A stretch of DNA of 64,000 bases from Actinomycetota bacterium. GTDB lineage: Bacteria; Actinomycetota; CADDZG01; WHSQ01. How positions within the stretch are numbered: the stretch's first letter is position 1; every line of letters starts with the position of its first letter. Positions 8,677-16,633 of this stretch are shown piece after piece. Both the position numbers and the translations under genes were made by a program. Under the pieces are notes generated by a model. That model did not search any database. It saw only the letters and a list, made by a program, of their open reading frames with translations, and was not told the DNA's origin. The stretch covers positions 543,859 to 607,858 of the forward strand of contig JAUJNI010000001.1 of the NCBI GenBank assembly GCA_030446465.1, given 5' to 3'.

Positions 8677-10188
8677 CTACTGCGGTCGCGGGACTTCCAA
8701 CACAGGGGCCGCGTCTGGCTCCCTCTGCACGTAGTCGACCCACGCGGCCTTGAGTCGATCGACGGCTTCAGTCATCGACGTCGCATCCAGTACGAACGGG
8801 ATTCGGAGGTGGTTGTCATGGCCTCCACTCGGAGAGAACATCGGTCCGGGCAACAAAGCGACCTGGTGACGGGCGGCTAGCTGTGCGTACTCCGTTGCCG
8901 ATCCAATTGGGAGGCGCGCCCACAGCGAAGCGCCACCGGCTGGCTCCGTCCACGACCACTCCGGGATCTGACTCCTAAGCAGCGTTGTTAGATGGTGGTA
9001 GTTCTCCCTTAGCTGCTGCGTCCGATGACAACTAGCGTCGGCTGCACGCTCGAGAGCTCGACTGGCGATGAATTGACCAATCAACGGTGTTCCGAGATCG
9101 AGGTTCGCCTTCAAGCGCTTCAGGCGCCCCAACACCGATTTGTCTGCTCTGATCCATCCGATCCGTAGACCCGCCCAGAACAGAGTGCTGAGAGATCCGA
9201 TCGAGATCACTAGTTTCCGGTCCGTAGCGCCAAGTGGGGGAGGCGGTTCGAACTTCGTAAGAGCCGTATCCATCAGGGCGAGGTTCTCGACTATCGGGAC
9301 TCGCTGATGACTTGCCAAAGCAATCAGATCCCGACGCCTTTGCTCTGAGAGCAGCACTCCGGTGGGGTTGTGGTACGTCGGAACGATATAGATCAACGCG
9401 GGAGCACCGGTTGTCATCGCTTCACGCGCGCGATCCACGCGCATCCCATGCTCGTCGATGGGTATGGGCACCAGCCGTGCCCTCGCACTACGGAGCAGCG
9501 GTAGCGTCCCCGTGTACGTCGGATCTTCTAGAAGCACCCGGCGGCCCGGGCTCAGGTACAAGGAGGTCACCAAGTGGACCGCCTGCTGCGCTCCCGTGGT
9601 GATCATCAGCTCGTCTGCGGAAGTGGGGAGGCCTCGCCTCGTTAGATGACCGGCGATCGCGGTGCGCAGCTCTGGAAGACCGGCCGGAAGGTAGCCCTCG
9701 TGTGCGAGCGCGGCGTCCCAATCCGACCTGGTCATCGTTTCCACGGCCTCGACGAAGATCGGTGATGCCGGCACGTCGGTCGATCGAAGTCCGAGGACCC
9801 CCGGCTCCGTCGGCCGACCTTTGGATGGAGCCGGAAGGAGCAGGTTGGGCCACGGGAAAAACGTCGCCGCCGGGTCGGGGTCGCTATCGCCGGCTCGACT
9901 CCTCACCCACGTACCGCTGCCTTGGAGCGTCTCTAGGAGTCCACGCGCTCGAAGGGCCTCGTAGGCCGCTGTGACCGTGGTGCGGCTGACTACGAGGGCG
10001 CCCGCGAGAACCCGCTCAGGAGGGAGTAGCTCCTGCGGGGAAAGGTGCCGCTCCTGGATCAACAGCTCGAGCTTGCTTGCCAGATCCTGGTATAGCGGGT
10101 TGGCCCGGGTGGCCCAGTCACCCAACATCGTCACGAGCTGACCCGTATCGGTGTGCTTCAACAGCGGCGGCTGCATGAGCCGGTTCAC
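8677..10188 (-). CDS. MocR/GabR-type regulator lacking the PLP lysine
   Basis: The 503-residue protein joins a GntR-type winged helix (about residues 30-100: LYQDLASKLELLIQERHLSP, LPPERVLAGALVVSRTTVTAAYEALRARGLL) to a class I aminotransferase-fold domain (about 125-480). Family landmarks are present: ITTGAQQAVHLVTSLYL, VLLEDPTYTGT and PTYHNPTGVLL. The segment that should read SLSKLFWxGLRxGW instead reads SLSTLFWAGLRIGW, so the lysine that forms the PLP Schiff base is Thr335. The Asp that should touch the PLP ring nitrogen appears as Asn302 (VPIVENLAL). Regulation by covalent PLP is therefore doubtful. It is divergent from the membrane-protein/PKS operon at 10345 and may control it. Confidence 0.88.
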   Translation of the reverse strand: MNRLMQPPLLKHTDTGQLVTMLGDWATRANPLYQDLASKLELLIQERHLSPQELLPPERVLAGALVVSRTTVTAAYEALRARGLLETLQGSGTWVRSRAGDSDPDPAATFFPWPNLLLPAPSKGRPTEPGVLGLRSTDVPASPIFVEAVETMTRSDWDAALAHEGYLPAGLPELRTAIAGHLTRRGLPTSADELMITTGAQQAVHLVTSLYLSPGRRVLLEDPTYTGTLPLLRSARARLVPIPIDEHGMRVDRAREAMTTGAPALIYIVPTYHNPTGVLLSEQRRRDLIALASHQRVPIVENLALMDTALTKFEPPPPLGATDRKLVISIGSLSTLFWAGLRIGWIRADKSVLGRLKRLKANLDLGTPLIGQFIASRALERAADASCHRTQQLRENYHHLTTLLRSQIPEWSWTEPAGGASLWARLPIGSATEYAQLAARHQVALLPGPMFSPSGGHDNHLRIPFVLDATSMTEAVDRLKAAWVDYVQREPDAAPVLEVPRPQ

Positions 10189-10344
10189 CTACTACTTCAC
10201 CCTCTCCTGCGAAAGACCCAATATCGGCAGATTGGCCTGGAACCATCGGTAAGAGTCTGAGCACCGATTGATTCGCCTTCGTCCCGTTATTCGGTGGCGA
10301 AGCTCGCCAGGGATTGTCTTATCCGTCAGCGAAGGGAGATGCCG

Positions 10345-10836
10345 GTGGAGTTTGAACTTGGACCCGCAGTGTTTGCGGGCTTGATCGCGGGCGCAATCAT
10401 GGAGGGTCCCGTCTACATGCAGAAGGCGATGGGGCTCCCCGTCAAGCAGAACATCTTCCGCACGTGGGGACAGAACCTGCTGAAGATCCCCGGCGGCGCA
10501 GGGTATTTCGCGGGGTTCCTCTTCCACCAGGGTGTAGCGGTCTTTGCCGCCGTGCTCTATGCCCTCTTCTTCAACCTGATCGGCGCCGATAACAACCTCC
10601 TGATCTGGGGGTTGGCAGGCGGCTTGATCCACTACATGATCGCAGGGCCCGTTGTCGCGATGCTCCCGTCGACCGATCCTGAGACCGGCGAGGTCGGGCG
10701 CCAGGGGTTCGCCTACAAGAACTACGGTGCTCTCGACGTCGCCACCTCGTTCATGGGCCACATGATCTTCGGCCTCAGCACCGGGGCCCTCTATGGGCTC
10801 TTCCACAGCCAGGGTGGTAGTGGGTTGATCACGTGA
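10345..10836 (+). CDS. Multi-pass membrane protein, first gene of PKS operon
   Basis: About 163 residues with four predicted membrane helices (AVFAGLIAGAIMEGPVYMQ; GVAVFAAVLYALFFNLIG; NLLIWGLAGGLIHYMIAG; SFMGHMIFGLSTGALYGLF) and conserved-looking His and Gly in the helices. I do not recognise a named family, but the 'AGxxAGAxM' first helix and terminal 'GxxTGAxYG' resemble several other small membrane proteins in this window (13844, 26601, 30300). The GTG at 10345 lies six bases after a GAAGGGAG ribosome site; an ATG at 10339 sits too close to it. It is divergent from the MocR gene and probably first in an operon with the methyltransferase, acyl-CoA-dehydrogenase-like protein and type III PKS. 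Confidence 0.6.
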   Translation: MEFELGPAVFAGLIAGAIMEGPVYMQKAMGLPVKQNIFRTWGQNLLKIPGGAGYFAGFLFHQGVAVFAAVLYALFFNLIGADNNLLIWGLAGGLIHYMIAGPVVAMLPSTDPETGEVGRQGFAYKNYGALDVATSFMGHMIFGLSTGALYGLFHSQGGSGLIT

Positions 10837-10852
10837 TAGCTCGTCGGCATAG

Positions 10853-11623
10853 GTGACAGGAGCGCCTAGAGCCACCCATATCGGCCAACGTGAGCGGGTT
10901 CGACCTACGAGATCGATCTCACGGCCGCGCAACGACCTGAGGCAATACGACGATCTGCAGGACGAGTGGGGGCGAGGCGACGGCGCCTTTGCTGCGTTGC
11001 ACTGGCTAGCCCGATCGCGGGCAGAGTTGATCCCGCACGCCGATGGGGAAGACGTCGTCCTCCTCGACCTTGCGTGCGGCGGCGGCCTCCTGGCTCCCAT
11101 GGTCAAAGGTTACCGGCACGTAGGCCTGGATGCGGTCGCTTCCGCTCTGGGTGTCGCCGTACAGCACGGGCTGATGCCGGTCCAGGGCGACGTCCACCAT
11201 CTGCCGTTCCGCCCTGCCTGTGCGGACGTTGTCGTGGCGGGCGAGATCTTCGAGCACATCGCGGATGTCGAGAAGATGATCGACGAGATCGCGCGCGTTC
11301 TGCGCCCCGGCGGCGTCGTCATATTCGATACGCTCAACGACACGCGTTGGTCACGCTTCTCCATGGTGACCGTGGGCGAACGCGCCCCCGGGGGGCCCCC
11401 GCCTGGGATCCACGACCCCGATCTTTTCGTTGACCCTTCCCGCTTGCACGCCCGCTTCGCGCGTCACGGGATCAGCCTCACCACGTGGGGACTCCGTCCC
11501 GCAGTGATCGATTACCTGCGATTCCTCGTCGCTCGTCAACGGCCGGTGCGTTTCGTCCGCACCAAGTCCGTGGCCGGGCTGTACCAGGGGGTAGGTCGAA
11601 AGGACCCGTCATGGACGCTGTAG
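10853..11623 (+). CDS. Class I SAM-dependent methyltransferase (UbiG-like)
   Basis: A class I methyltransferase related to UbiG/Coq3 O-methyltransferases. Motif I (LLDLACGGGLLAPM, about residue 70), motif post-I (HVGLDAVASALGVA), motif II (ADVVVAGEIFEHI) and motif III (RVLRPGGVVIFDTLN) are all clear. The N-terminal RPRNDLRQYDDLQDEWGR is also typical of UbiG-type enzymes; residues before it look unconserved, so translation may begin later than the GTG at 10853. It overlaps the next gene by 13 bases. Next to a type III polyketide synthase, the likely substrate is a phenolic or quinone product of that enzyme. Confidence 0.85.
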   Translation: MTGAPRATHIGQRERVRPTRSISRPRNDLRQYDDLQDEWGRGDGAFAALHWLARSRAELIPHADGEDVVLLDLACGGGLLAPMVKGYRHVGLDAVASALGVAVQHGLMPVQGDVHHLPFRPACADVVVAGEIFEHIADVEKMIDEIARVLRPGGVVIFDTLNDTRWSRFSMVTVGERAPGGPPPGIHDPDLFVDPSRLHARFARHGISLTTWGLRPAVIDYLRFLVARQRPVRFVRTKSVAGLYQGVGRKDPSWTL

Positions 11624-12798
11624 TGAAGGCGCAGAGGATCGCGCCGCTCTTGCGTAAGCGGGCCGAGCAGTACGACGCAGCGGCAGAGTTCCCGAACCAA
11701 GATCTCGAAGACATCAGGACGGAGGGGCTGCTCTCACTGCTCGTGCCCCAGGAGCTCGGCGGCATGGGCGCAACCTTCGAGGACTACGTGCAGGTTGCGA
11801 TGGCCCTCGCTTCCGGAAGTGGCTCAACGGCGTTGATCTTCAACATGCACGCGTGCGTCACGGGCGCGCTGGCGACCTTGCCGCGCCAGCTCCTCGAGAA
11901 CCTCGGTGTGGACGAGTCGTTCTTCGCGGTCCGAGATGACATCCTGCGTGGAGCTGTGGACGGCGCCGCGTACGGCGTCGCGGTCACCGAGAAGGAGGCG
12001 GGATCAAGACTCTCCGCCCTGCGTACCGAGTACGGACGCGAAGGAGACGGCTACTGGATCCGCGGCCACAAGTCCGTCTGCTCCGGAGCTGGTCATCTGG
12101 ACGGTTACCTAGTCGCGGCACGCAGTTCCGAGACCAGTGGCGGGGATGCGGCAGTGTCCTACTTCCTGGTCCCGCGGGGGCCCGGGATCGAAGTGCACGA
12201 GACGTGGGACCCGCTGGGGATGCGCGCGACTGCGAGCAACGAGCTCGACCTCGATGTCCGCGTTCCTTCTGACGCTCTGCTGGGTGGGATGGAGGGCCTC
12301 GTGTTGCCGCTCGCTCATCTCATGCCGCAGTGGCTGGTCGCGTCCTACGCCGCGGTCTACGTCGGACTAGCGCGCTCGGCGGTCGACGAAGCGGTCACCT
12401 ACGTAAACGAGCGAGTGGTCGTCGGCCGACGCGGTGGTCTGGCAGATCTACCGGTGGTCCGGTCCCGTTTGGGACGGGCGGACACAGACGTCGAGGCGGC
12501 GCGCCTGGTGCTCGAAGAGGCAGCGCGCAGGATCGACGCAGCACCGGGGGAACGCGATACGAACAGGTGGATCTACAGAGCCAAACTCGTGGCGGGTGAC
12601 GTCGCCATGACGGTCGCGGCGACGGTCACAGAAGCATGTGGATTGGGGGCACTGCGCCGTGGCTCCGCGTTGGAGCGCATCTTCCGCGACGCGAGGTCCG
12701 GAGCGATAATGCCGCCGTCGTCGGATGTCTGCGCCGACTACCTCGGCACCGCCACATTGGGGCTCGACCCCGTCACACAAGGAGGTAACGCATGGTAG
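11611..12798 (+). CDS. Acyl-CoA dehydrogenase-family flavoprotein, possible monooxygenase
   Basis: The 395-residue protein has the acyl-CoA dehydrogenase fold: an N-terminal helical domain (ending LVPQELGGMGATFEDY), the FAD-binding strand region (AVTEKEAGSRLSALRTEY, WIRGHKSVCSGAGHLDGYLV, VHETWDPLGMRATASNEL) and a C-terminal helical bundle. The loop where classic dehydrogenases carry the catalytic Glu ('YEGTxEI') instead reads AIMPPSSDVCADYLG, which is closer to flavin monooxygenase-like members. It overlaps the methyltransferase and the PKS gene, so it is in the same operon. A hydroxylase or desaturase acting on the polyketide or its acyl starter is plausible; this is inference. Confidence 0.8.
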   Translation: MDAVVKAQRIAPLLRKRAEQYDAAAEFPNQDLEDIRTEGLLSLLVPQELGGMGATFEDYVQVAMALASGSGSTALIFNMHACVTGALATLPRQLLENLGVDESFFAVRDDILRGAVDGAAYGVAVTEKEAGSRLSALRTEYGREGDGYWIRGHKSVCSGAGHLDGYLVAARSSETSGGDAAVSYFLVPRGPGIEVHETWDPLGMRATASNELDLDVRVPSDALLGGMEGLVLPLAHLMPQWLVASYAAVYVGLARSAVDEAVTYVNERVVVGRRGGLADLPVVRSRLGRADTDVEAARLVLEEAARRIDAAPGERDTNRWIYRAKLVAGDVAMTVAATVTEACGLGALRRGSALERIFRDARSGAIMPPSSDVCADYLGTATLGLDPVTQGGNAW

Positions 12799-13847
12799 CG
12801 GCTGCCATCACCGGGTTCGGCAGCGCCTTTCCGGATCACTTGATCGATCAGCAGGAGGCGTGGGAGAAGTTCTTTGCGAACCATTACGGCGGCGTGCCGG
12901 TCGCGGAGAAGGTGTGGAACGCGACGGGAGTTACGACCCGCTATGGCGTCATCGACCCGACGCACGAAGACATCAGTCTGTGGTCGACCGAAGAGAGGAT
13001 GCAGCGTTTCATCCAAGAGGCGTTGCCGTTGGGTGCCTCCGCCATCCAGGATTCTCTGACGCAAGCGGGCGTGGCAGCGGGGGACGTCGATCTGCTTACC
13101 GCCGTTTCCTGCACCGGATACGCGAGCCCCGGGATCGACATCCTCCTCGCGCGCGACCTGGGGATGCCGTCTTCAACTGAACGGGTGCACGTAGGCCATA
13201 TGGGTTGCTACGCGGCGATCCCCGCCTTGGGGCTCGTCCAGGACGCTGCGGTGGCGCGAGGCAAGGTGGGAATTCTGTTGTGCCTCGAGCTAGCCAGTCT
13301 GCACGTCCAGCCGCCCACCGATGAGATCGGCCAGGTCGTCGCCCACGCGTTATTCGCCGACGCCGCCGCCGCGATCACCGTGGAGCCAGGCGCGACAGGT
13401 CTCGAAGTGGTCGACGTGATCGCACGTACAGATGCCAATGAGGCAGACAAGATGGCATGGGATGTCACCGACCATGGCTTCCGGATGGGGCTTGCGCCAC
13501 AGGTCCCCGACGTTCTGGGACGGCACGTGCACGACGTGGTGTCAGACCTCTTGTCGCGCCACCAGCTGCGGACGCAGGACGTCCGAGCTTGGGCCGTGCA
13601 CCCGGGGGGGCCGAAGATAGTGGACGTGGTAGGCGAGCAGCTCGCACTGACGGATGATCAGTTGTCGTTGTCTCGTCAGGTGCTCAGCGAATGTGGCAAT
13701 TGTTCGTCGGCGACGGTGCTCTTGATCCTGCAACGGATCTTCGATCAGGACGATCTCGATGAAGGAGACTTCGTGGTGGCTATGGCGTTCGGGCCCGGGC
13801 TCACCCTCTATGCGGCGCTGCTGCGCCAGACGAGGTCAAGTCGATGA
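12792..13847 (+). CDS. Type III polyketide synthase (chalcone/stilbene synthase family)
   Basis: A 351-residue homodimer-type ketosynthase of the type III PKS family, which condenses an acyl-CoA starter with malonyl-CoA units without an acyl carrier protein. The catalytic triad is visible: Cys139 in VGHMGCYAAIPAL, His270 in WAVHPGGPKIVD and Asn303 in ECGNCSSATVL. The C-terminal GFGPGLT-like motif appears as AFGPGLTLYAALL. Bacterial relatives make alkylresorcinols, alkylpyrones or tetrahydroxynaphthalene; the gene set (methyltransferase plus flavoprotein) fits a methylated alkylresorcinol or alkylquinone. The start overlaps the previous gene by seven bases, and the stop overlaps the next gene (ATGA). 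Confidence 0.9.
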   Translation: MVAAAITGFGSAFPDHLIDQQEAWEKFFANHYGGVPVAEKVWNATGVTTRYGVIDPTHEDISLWSTEERMQRFIQEALPLGASAIQDSLTQAGVAAGDVDLLTAVSCTGYASPGIDILLARDLGMPSSTERVHVGHMGCYAAIPALGLVQDAAVARGKVGILLCLELASLHVQPPTDEIGQVVAHALFADAAAAITVEPGATGLEVVDVIARTDANEADKMAWDVTDHGFRMGLAPQVPDVLGRHVHDVVSDLLSRHQLRTQDVRAWAVHPGGPKIVDVVGEQLALTDDQLSLSRQVLSECGNCSSATVLLILQRIFDQDDLDEGDFVVAMAFGPGLTLYAALLRQTRSSR

Positions 13848-14360
13848 CGCCGACGGGCAGTACTTCGTTCGGCGCATCCGTTGGTCGAGGCGTCGTGGCC
13901 GGTATTGCAGGGACCGCCGTGATGACCGCGTTCCAGAAGCTGATCGAGATGCCGATCACCGGCCGCGACCGCCGTGATGACCGCGTTCCAGAAGCTGATC
14001 GAGATGCCGATCACCGGCCGCGGCGAGAGCTTCGCCCCTGCGGATCTTGTCGAGCGAGTCCTGCCGATCGAGGCGAAGGATGAGCGCCAACGGCGGCAGT
14101 TGAACTGGGTCACGCACTTCGCTCTCGGAGCGATGTGGGGGAGTGCTTTCGCCATCGCAGATCGCGCCGGTCTTCGTGGTCAGAAGGCGGTCGCCACAGT
14201 TTTCGCGGTTGTCTACACCGGCGACGTCCTGCTGAACGCGGCGCTGGGACTATACGAGCCGACGAAGTGGTCCGCCGGTGAGCTTGCCGTCGATGTGGTC
14301 GACAAGCTCGTTCAGGCTGAGGCGACGGGGCTGATCTTTGAGCGCATGAAGGACATCTAG
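13844..14360 (+). pseudogene. Membrane protein broken by a 55-bp tandem duplication
   Basis: The ATG at 13844 overlaps the PKS stop and begins a protein with GRGVVAGIAGTAVMTAFQKL as first membrane helix. A 55-bp perfect duplication (13912-14021) then shifts the frame; removing one copy restores a single protein of about 153 residues with helices at FALGAMWGSAFAIADRAG and TVFAVVYTGDVLLNAALG. The second copy supplies a GTG-ATG at 13971-13974 from which the C-terminal 128 residues could still be made. The closest relative in the window is the protein at 30300-30752, which shares GRGxxAGxxGTAVMT and the layout. Function unknown. Confidence 0.75.
13912..14021 (+). repeat. 55-bp perfect tandem duplication
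   Basis: Two identical, head-to-tail 55-bp units, 13912-13966 and 13967-14021. 55 is not a multiple of three, so the duplication disrupts the reading frame of the gene that contains it. Perfect identity points to a very recent event or an assembly artefact. Confidence 0.95.
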
Positions 14361-14920
14361 CCGACTTCGTCCCGGCCGAGTTCGAAGAAGATCTCGTCGA
14401 CGAGCTCATAGACGCGGCGCGTCGCCATAGGAACGGCCGCAGCGACATCAGGGCTAAGACCTTGATGGAAGTCCTCACACGTAGCTGCTTGACATCCCAC
14501 GACCAGGACGTGCTCGGGTAGGACGTCTGCGGCTTGTGCGATGCGCAGGATCCGTGATGGCTCCGCGAGATGAAGGTCGGCGTACTGGCCCTGCCATTCC
14601 TCCATCGTCGGTTCCGTGACCTTAGGAATCTGCGGGATCAGGACGAAGACAGTTCCGGCCGGCGCGTTGCGCTCGATTGCGTCGACGACGATCAACCCGC
14701 AGTAGCCCTCCATCAGCTGCTGGACGATCCCGAGACCCCCGATGCCGGTTTCGATGAGGTCGACTCGGTCCGGCAGAGAGTCTTGCAGCTGGGCCGCGAC
14801 CGCGACACCGAATCCGTCGTCGCCGCGCAGCGGGTTTCCGACACACGCGACGAGGACGCGCCAGCGCCGATCAGGCCCCGTGGGAACAACCACAGCTGCC
14901 GCCGCCTGGCCCGCAGCCAC
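14357..14920 (-). CDS. [NiFe]-hydrogenase maturation endopeptidase (HyaD/HybD type)
   Basis: This 187-residue protein is the protease that clips the C-terminal tail of the hydrogenase large subunit after nickel insertion. It shows the family start VLVACVGNPLRGDDGFG, where the second Asp of DD takes the place of the first nickel ligand (Glu16 in E. coli HybD), then LIVVDAIERNAPAGTVF with the second ligand Asp, and a His in YADLHLAEPS that is the probable third. It is the last gene of the hydrogenase operon and overlaps the NifU-like gene. Its stop overlaps the end of the convergent membrane-protein gene by four bases. The large subunit's 20-residue tail after the last active-site motif is the expected substrate. 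Confidence 0.88.
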   Translation of the reverse strand: MAAGQAAAAVVVPTGPDRRWRVLVACVGNPLRGDDGFGVAVAAQLQDSLPDRVDLIETGIGGLGIVQQLMEGYCGLIVVDAIERNAPAGTVFVLIPQIPKVTEPTMEEWQGQYADLHLAEPSRILRIAQAADVLPEHVLVVGCQAATCEDFHQGLSPDVAAAVPMATRRVYELVDEIFFELGRDEVG

Positions 14921-15503
14921 CGTGGGATGGTTCTCCTCCGCTGCGGAAGCTCAGGGTGGGCGCCGGTATGACCACGGGTTGCGGTTTGGATGTTTGCGCT
15001 CCCTCATGTTCGGGCGATGACGACACGTTCATCCGAACGAACTCCGGCAACTCTCCGCGCAGCGCTTCCTCCACGAGGTCGCCCAGTCCCGCGGTCGAGC
15101 CGGAGCAACTCTCACACGCACCCAGCAGGCGGATGGTGATCACACCGCCCTCGGCCGTAACCACCTCGAGCCGGCCGCCGTGGCTCTCGACGTACGGACG
15201 GATCCCCTCGACCGCCGCCTCCGCACGTTCTCTCTCGTCCTCGATCTCTTGCGACCCGTACAGGTCGAACAGCAGCGCCATGTGCGCATCGGCTAGCGCC
15301 TCGTCCAGAAGCGAACGTTGCTCGAGGAAAGCCGCGACCCGCTGCAGGCCACCGCGATGAAGCACGTCGACGGCGCGCAACACCGCGATCACGCCGTCCT
15401 GCACGTTTTCGTCGGGGTGGTCCACGAACATCTGGATCAGATCGTCGAGTTGACGCAACGCTGCAGCGACCTCGGGAGGCAGCTCTGCCGGCGCCGACGT
15501 CAT
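14871..15503 (-). CDS. NifU C-terminal domain protein of the hydrogenase operon
   Basis: A 210-residue protein with an acidic helical N-terminal part (about 1-95) and a NifU-type Fe-S scaffold domain (about 95-165), recognised by VESHGGRLEVVTAEGGVITI and the CxxC in LLGACESCSGSTAGL. Such proteins carry or assemble Fe-S clusters and are often found beside actinobacterial hydrogenase genes, where they would serve the small subunit. The tail is Gly/Cys/His-rich (HGGCGPGGGSCGCSHG), an unusual extra metal-binding candidate. The ATG overlaps the stop of the upstream membrane-protein gene (ATGA), and its own end overlaps the protease gene. Confidence 0.82.
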   Translation of the reverse strand: MTSAPAELPPEVAAALRQLDDLIQMFVDHPDENVQDGVIAVLRAVDVLHRGGLQRVAAFLEQRSLLDEALADAHMALLFDLYGSQEIEDERERAEAAVEGIRPYVESHGGRLEVVTAEGGVITIRLLGACESCSGSTAGLGDLVEEALRGELPEFVRMNVSSSPEHEGAQTSKPQPVVIPAPTLSFRSGGEPSHGGCGPGGGSCGCSHGA

Positions 15504-16066
15504 GGCGACTCACCACTGCCGTGGGACCACCAGCCCCAGCCAACGGCGTCGAGTGGTTGCAGCCCGCGCGCCATCCCAGCTACTACTGCCGCTGTGAGCG
15601 AATAGATCTGAGTCCCGACGAGGAGCTGTAGCGGCCCAGACAGTCCGAGCGCGCCACCGAACGGCCCGGGCTCGGGAACGCCCGGGGGAGAGGTCCCGTT
15701 CAAGAGATCGAGGACGGGCAGCAGGATCCCGCCCGAGACGAACAGAACGAGGCCCCAGAGAACGCCCTTAGTGGCGGCGCCGCGGAAGGTGAATCGATCG
15801 CCGGGCGTGATCGGCCACAACAGGGCGAGTGGGAGCGGCAGGATGAATACGCCGATGACTACGAACATGGCATAGCCGACGCCAAAGATCGTGTCGTGAT
15901 CGCCCGATCCGATCGCTCCGAGCAGCCGCGGCAGGTCCAGGACGGTCAGTCCTACCGCTGCCGCCAACTGCAACGATGCCGTCAGGAGCACGGTACCGGT
16001 GAGTCCGCCGAGGAGCGTGAGCGGAAAAAGCGCCGGATGGGGTTTGTACAGCAGCGGAGAGTCCAC
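15500..16066 (-). CDS. Hydrogenase-operon multi-pass membrane protein
   Basis: A 188-residue integral membrane protein with about four to five helices (FPLTLLGGLTGTVLLTASLQ; GVGYAMFVVIGVFILPLPLALLWP; GVLWGLVLFVSGGILLPVLDLL; LQLLVGTQIYSLTAAVVAGMARG). The long open frame upstream is noise; the GTG at 16066 (VDSPLLYKPHPALF) follows an AGAAGG box and begins two bases after the stop of the protease-like gene. I do not recognise a family and see no heme-binding His pair like that of HyaC, so it is not the usual cytochrome b partner. Its position inside the operon suggests a link to membrane attachment or electron transfer. Confidence 0.65.
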   Translation of the reverse strand: MDSPLLYKPHPALFPLTLLGGLTGTVLLTASLQLAAAVGLTVLDLPRLLGAIGSGDHDTIFGVGYAMFVVIGVFILPLPLALLWPITPGDRFTFRGAATKGVLWGLVLFVSGGILLPVLDLLNGTSPPGVPEPGPFGGALGLSGPLQLLVGTQIYSLTAAVVAGMARGLQPLDAVGWGWWSHGSGESP

Positions 16067-16068
16067 GG

Positions 16069-16590
16069 CTACCTTCTCACCGAGGCCGGTGGTGCGACGC
16101 GCGCTATGGCCGATACCTCTTGGCGCACCAGGTCGACGACCTGCGGGACCAATGCTTGCACGTCCCGGGTGAGTCCATCGCCGACCGTGCCCCGATGCGG
16201 CTCGAGCTCGATCGCGATGACATCGTCGGGAAGGGCGCCGAAGTGGCGGCCGATCACGACGAGGTGGTCGAGATCGATCACGCCCGCTCCCGCCTCGTAC
16301 ATCCGCGCTTGGATCTCTTCGCTGTCCGCCAGGGTCGTTTCGCACGGGGACCGGTATAGCCGCCCAGGCTCGCGACCCCGCTCCGTGACGCCGATCAGGA
16401 TGACTCGCTCGTAGGGTGGATCCGCATCGGCGAGGTCCAGCGCCACGTGCAGCGCGCCGTAGCCGAGATCCTCGACGTCAACGCCCGGTGGCCACTCCAG
16501 CAGCGCGAGCGCATCGCTCACGACCAACCCGAACGAGCCGTCGCCGAACCACCGATAGCCGACCCCGCCGATGAGGACGCGCGAGGTCAT
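16069..16590 (-). CDS. Degenerate HyaD-like protein of the hydrogenase operon
   Basis: A 173-residue paralogue of the hydrogenase endopeptidase at 14357. The start GVGYRWFGDGSFGLVVSDAL aligns with the protease motif GxGNxLxxD(D/E)GxG, but the Asn is Tyr and the nickel-ligand position (Glu16 in HybD) is Gly. The second ligand region reads VILIGVTERGREPG, where the protease has VVDAI, so that Asp is lost too. The fold is probably kept, but nickel recognition and cleavage are unlikely. It may be an assembly factor or have lost function. It lies 43 bases downstream of the large-subunit gene and two bases before the next start. Confidence 0.75.
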   Translation of the reverse strand: MTSRVLIGGVGYRWFGDGSFGLVVSDALALLEWPPGVDVEDLGYGALHVALDLADADPPYERVILIGVTERGREPGRLYRSPCETTLADSEEIQARMYEAGAGVIDLDHLVVIGRHFGALPDDVIAIELEPHRGTVGDGLTRDVQALVPQVVDLVRQEVSAIARVAPPASVRR

Positions 16591-16633
16591 GACATCCCCC
16601 GGTCGCGCCGGTGGCTCAAACAGCCCTGCTGGT

